64,000 nt of DNA from Bin90 sp965214635. Its GTDB lineage: Bacteria; Chloroflexota; Dehalococcoidia; Lucifugimonadales; JADFKI01. The DNA is taken from NCBI GenBank assembly GCA_965214635.1, contig OZ243964.1, forward strand, positions 1,178,001-1,242,000, written 5' to 3'. The position numbers and the translations under genes were made by a program. Positions 61,645 to 64,000 of this stretch are shown piece after piece. The notes below the pieces were generated by a model. The model worked only from the letters and a program-made list of their open reading frames with translations. It was not told where the DNA came from and searched no databases. Each line of letters begins with the position of its first letter. The first letter of the stretch is position 1.

Positions 61645-61740
61645 TGACACACAAGCCGGCTTGTGTATCACTTTTCGCTATTTGTGATACACAAGCTGAT
61701 TTGTATATCATCGATGATACACAAGTTGCTTTGCCTGTCT
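61645..61740. promoter_or_regulatory. Array of three related dyads upstream of carA
   Basis: Dyad 1 (61645-61670) is TGACACACAAGCC with the reverse arm GGCTTGTGTATCA, 12 of 13 pairs. Dyad 2 (61685-61710) is TGATACACAAGCT with GATTTGTATATCA. The third site starts TGATACACAAGTT (61715) with a poor right arm. Left arms are spaced 40 and 30 bases apart, close to four and three helical turns. It looks like a cooperative operator for carA; the regulator is unknown. The fic gene ends at 61795. Confidence 0.7.
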
Positions 61741-61794
61741 TACTTTCTTAGAACATTGGGGTGTGATGCGATGTGCATAAATTGATACGCTTAT

Positions 61795-62913
61795 CTATTG
61801 GTTTGGGAAGCTTTGACTTTCTACCTCTCTGAATAGCCTGTCAAACATAAATATCGTGGAAAACCGTCCTCTACCCTCTATTACGACCTGGAGTATGTCA
61901 TCGTTAGCCAGCTTTGCAAGCACCCTAGCCGTAGTGGGCTTAGGAATGTTAGTTATGTCTGCAAATTGATTGCTTGTAAAGAACGGTTGGACGAAAAGCG
62001 CGTCTAGAATTTGGATAGCGTATCGGGAGCGTGTGCTCTCTGACACCTTTGTCTTCATCTCATCATACAGATTTAGGACGCGCTGTGCTTTCTGTGCATT
62101 TGCATTGGCTTGCTCTGCAACGGCTCTCAGGAAGAACTGAATCCACCCCAGCCAATCTCCGTTCTCCGTAATCGCAAGAAGCCTGTCCATGTATTCGGTG
62201 CGGTTTGTTTCTAGATACTCGCTTAGGTAAAAAGTGGGGCTGGACAGCAGCCGCTTTTCGTACAGGAACAGCGGTATCAGTATCCGCCCCACGCGCCCGT
62301 TGCCGTCTAGGAATGGGTGGATGATTTCAAACTGCGCGTGAATTATGGCGAGTTGGACGAGGCGGTCTTCCTCGTCATAGTGGATGTATCGCTCGAAGTT
62401 GTCCATGTGCTTCATCACACACATCGGCTCGGGCGGGACATATCGCGCAGTTTCAATGCTTGAGCCGGGCGCGCCGATGAAGTTCTGCTCCTTGCGAAGC
62501 TGTCCCCTTGCCTTGTTGTGCCCGCGCACGCTGTCTAGCAGCCTTGCATGGATGTTCAGGATGAGATTTAGCGACAGCGGTATCTTCTCGAGGCCTTGTA
62601 CAGCCTCATCCATTGCCATCCGATAGTTTACAATCTCTTGGATGTCGTCCCTTTTGCGAACCGTTATGTTTGTCCGTGCGGGTGCCGCTTGGTATTCTAG
62701 CACCTCGCGCAGGTTCGCCTGTGTGCCCTCTATTTTGGATGAGAGAACGGCTTCTTGCGTGGTCATGGGTGAGAGCAGTATCGAGGGATTGGGAATGGTC
62801 CGGAGCACGCCATCGTACCTGCCGAGTTCGGTGTTGGCTTGCACGATGAGCCGCACCAATGCGCGCCAGTCTATGTTGGGCAAGGGCAGATTTGACGGCA
62901 CAAAGGGCTTCAT
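61795..62913 (-). CDS. Fic family protein (AMPylase type) with winged-helix tail
   Basis: 372 residues. The Fic core 'IIHPFLDGNGRVGR' (about 198-211) is the full HxFx(D/E)GNGRxxR motif, so it should transfer AMP from ATP to a protein. The N-terminal 'SSKIEG' (58-63) fits the (S/T)xxxE(G/N) inhibitory motif of self-inhibited class II Fic proteins. The last ~80 residues ('FTSNQFADITNIPKPTTARVLAKL') look like a winged helix that may bind DNA. It overlaps pyrC (ATGA, 62910-62913), so it is translated with a pyrimidine gene, an unusual site. A dyad array follows its end. Confidence 0.92.
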   Translation of the reverse strand: MKPFVPSNLPLPNIDWRALVRLIVQANTELGRYDGVLRTIPNPSILLSPMTTQEAVLSSKIEGTQANLREVLEYQAAPARTNITVRKRDDIQEIVNYRMAMDEAVQGLEKIPLSLNLILNIHARLLDSVRGHNKARGQLRKEQNFIGAPGSSIETARYVPPEPMCVMKHMDNFERYIHYDEEDRLVQLAIIHAQFEIIHPFLDGNGRVGRILIPLFLYEKRLLSSPTFYLSEYLETNRTEYMDRLLAITENGDWLGWIQFFLRAVAEQANANAQKAQRVLNLYDEMKTKVSESTRSRYAIQILDALFVQPFFTSNQFADITNIPKPTTARVLAKLANDDILQVVIEGRGRFSTIFMFDRLFREVESQSFPNQ

Positions 62914-64000
62914 CCTGCATGCACCACCTTTCCCCCGAACAGCGTGGCGACTACCCGCCCCCGGAGCCTAGCGCCGGCAAGCGGTGTGTTCTTGCCTTTG
63001 GATGCGAATTTGGTGGTGTCCACCACCCACTCGGAGGTCGGGTCGATGATTGCCACATCGGCGGATGCGCCCGGCCTCAGCGTGCCGATGTCTGTGCGGC
63101 GCAGCAGGCGCGCTGGTGCAGCCGTCAGCCGGTCTACTAGGAGCGGCAGATCGATTGTGCCGCTGTGTACCAGCGACATCAGCTGTCCGAGCGCCGTCTC
63201 CAGCACGCTAATGCCGAATGCCGCCTCTTGGAAGGTGCATTCCTTGTCGGTTCGGTTGTGCGGTGCGTGGTCGGTGGCGATGATGTCTATTGTGCCGTCG
63301 CGCAGCCCCGCAGCCATCGCATCCATATCGGCGCGCGCTCGCAATGGCGGGTTCACCTTGGCGAATGTGTCGTATGCGGCGGGCGTCAGCGGAGAGTATG
63401 TGGCGTTGCCCCCGCGCCCCGCTGCTCCTAGCGCCGCCTCGTCCGTCAGCGTCAGGTGATGCGGCGTAACCTCTGCGGTTACATTGTCCAGCCCCCGAGC
63501 TTTGGCGCGCCGCACCGCATCCAGAGCGCGCGATGTGCTGAGATGCGCCACATGGTAACGCCCGCCCGTCAGCTCGGCGAGGGTTATGTCGCGCGCCACC
63601 ATGATGTCCTCTGCCGAGTTTGGCACGCCCTTGATGCCGAGGCGGGTTGCCACCCAGCCCTCGTTCATTGCGCCGCCCTCGGACAGCGAAGGCTCTTCGC
63701 AGTGGTTGATGATGGGCAGCCCCAGCGCCGAGCTGTAGATGAGCGCCTGTCGCATGATGTTGGAGTCGGCTACGGGGTTGCCGTCGTCGCTGAACGCTAC
63801 TGCGCCCGCCTGCGCCAACTCCCCCATCTCCGCTAGCTCGACGCCCTCGCTGCGCTTGGTGACGCAGCCGATTGGCAGCACACGCACCACGCCCTCGTCG
63901 CGCGCCTTCCGCAGCACATATTCCAGTGTGGCGGATGTGTCCATCGTTGGGTTGGTGTTTGGCATAGCGCAGACGGTGGTGAAGCCGCCGCGCGCCGCTG
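62910..64000 (-). CDS. pyrC: Dihydroorotase, class I (5' part outside the window)
   Basis: The frame is open to the right edge of the window: reading back from ATG 63965 the codons give AARGGFTTVCA before MPNTNPT, the usual 'GG.TTV..MPNT.P' block, so the true N-terminus with the HxH motif is missing. 'VAHLSTSRALDAVRRAKARG', 'VTPHHLTLTDEA' and 'ATDHAPHNRTDKE' carry the metal and active-site His/Asp residues. It closes dihydroorotate from carbamoyl-aspartate (in reverse sense, pyrimidine synthesis). Its stop overlaps fic. Confidence 0.92.
   Translation of the reverse strand, partial: AARGGFTTVCAMPNTNPTMDTSATLEYVLRKARDEGVVRVLPIGCVTKRSEGVELAEMGELAQAGAVAFSDDGNPVADSNIMRQALIYSSALGLPIINHCEEPSLSEGGAMNEGWVATRLGIKGVPNSAEDIMVARDITLAELTGGRYHVAHLSTSRALDAVRRAKARGLDNVTAEVTPHHLTLTDEAALGAAGRGGNATYSPLTPAAYDTFAKVNPPLRARADMDAMAAGLRDGTIDIIATDHAPHNRTDKECTFQEAAFGISVLETALGQLMSLVHSGTIDLPLLVDRLTAAPARLLRRTDIGTLRPGASADVAIIDPTSEWVVDTTKFASKGKNTPLAGARLRGRVVATLFGGKVVHAG

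Overview
The window is a moderately GC-rich bacterial chromosome segment, packed with genes on both strands and without rRNA, tRNA, CRISPR or insertion sequences that I can recognise. Two things point to Chloroflexota, probably a marine or sponge-associated SAR202/Dehalococcoidia-type lineage. One is the lipoprotein solute-binding protein with a long Val/Glu/Lys repeat after its lipobox (12213-14330). The other is the mix of a reductive-dehalogenase-like Fe-S protein, many organic-matter ABC importers and single-copy catabolic enzymes. This assignment is an inference from family knowledge, not a measured taxonomy.

Layout. 1-19112 is transporter country. A first peptide-type ABC system has its binding protein and two permeases on + (1-3641) and its two ATPases convergent on - (4576-6818). 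An acetamidase/formamidase (7178-8080) faces a livGFHM cluster (8201-11820) that lacks a binding protein. A second complete peptide-type system follows (12213-19112). 19163-25449 on - holds an MFS carrier, an FG-GAP/ASPIC-UnbV lipoprotein, an unknown membrane protein and a sulfate adenylyltransferase-APS kinase fusion. 25670-29865 holds cell-surface polysaccharide genes (O-antigen-ligase-like, sugar transferase) and an MFS exporter. 30555-33166 is proBA. 33286-42311 mixes a SelA-like PLP enzyme, an ArnT/PMT-like glycosyltransferase, an orphan DNA methyltransferase, an EF_0837-type amidohydrolase, an inositol-monophosphatase-like protein, an SMP-30 lactonase and an S49 protease. 42646-50569 has an MFS protein, a doubled MazG, DUF503, an MrfA-like helicase, an RdhA-like Fe-S protein and a small membrane protein. 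51366-55600 holds a SirB1-like protein and a carbohydrate-esterase/rhamnose mutarotase/SDR stretch. 55963-59468 is a methylcitrate-cycle operon (prpD-prpB-prpC). The right edge, on -, is a pyrimidine operon (pyrC, fic, carA, lipoprotein).

Main discovery. At 50892-51179 a short thioredoxin-fold protein of the SelW/Rdx family is split by an in-frame TGA exactly where the second redox Cys should be (Cys-Val-Pro-TGA). It has a near-ideal Shine-Dalgarno site and, just after the TGA, a hairpin that fits the bacterial SECIS pattern. It is best read as a 95-residue selenoprotein that ordinary gene calling truncates to a 70-residue fragment.

Other notable points: a 541-codon MazG reading frame (533 residues from the preferred start) built of four modules in which only modules 1 and 3 keep their metal-binding acids; a catalytically dead acetylxylan-esterase paralogue beside an intact one; a permease with three internal repeats inserted before its transport domain; an array of three dyads in front of carA; a 38-bp duplication that rewrote the C-terminus of a glycosyltransferase; a strong promoter whose -35 lies in the loop of a perfect hairpin; and a sugar-transferase gene that looks leaderless.
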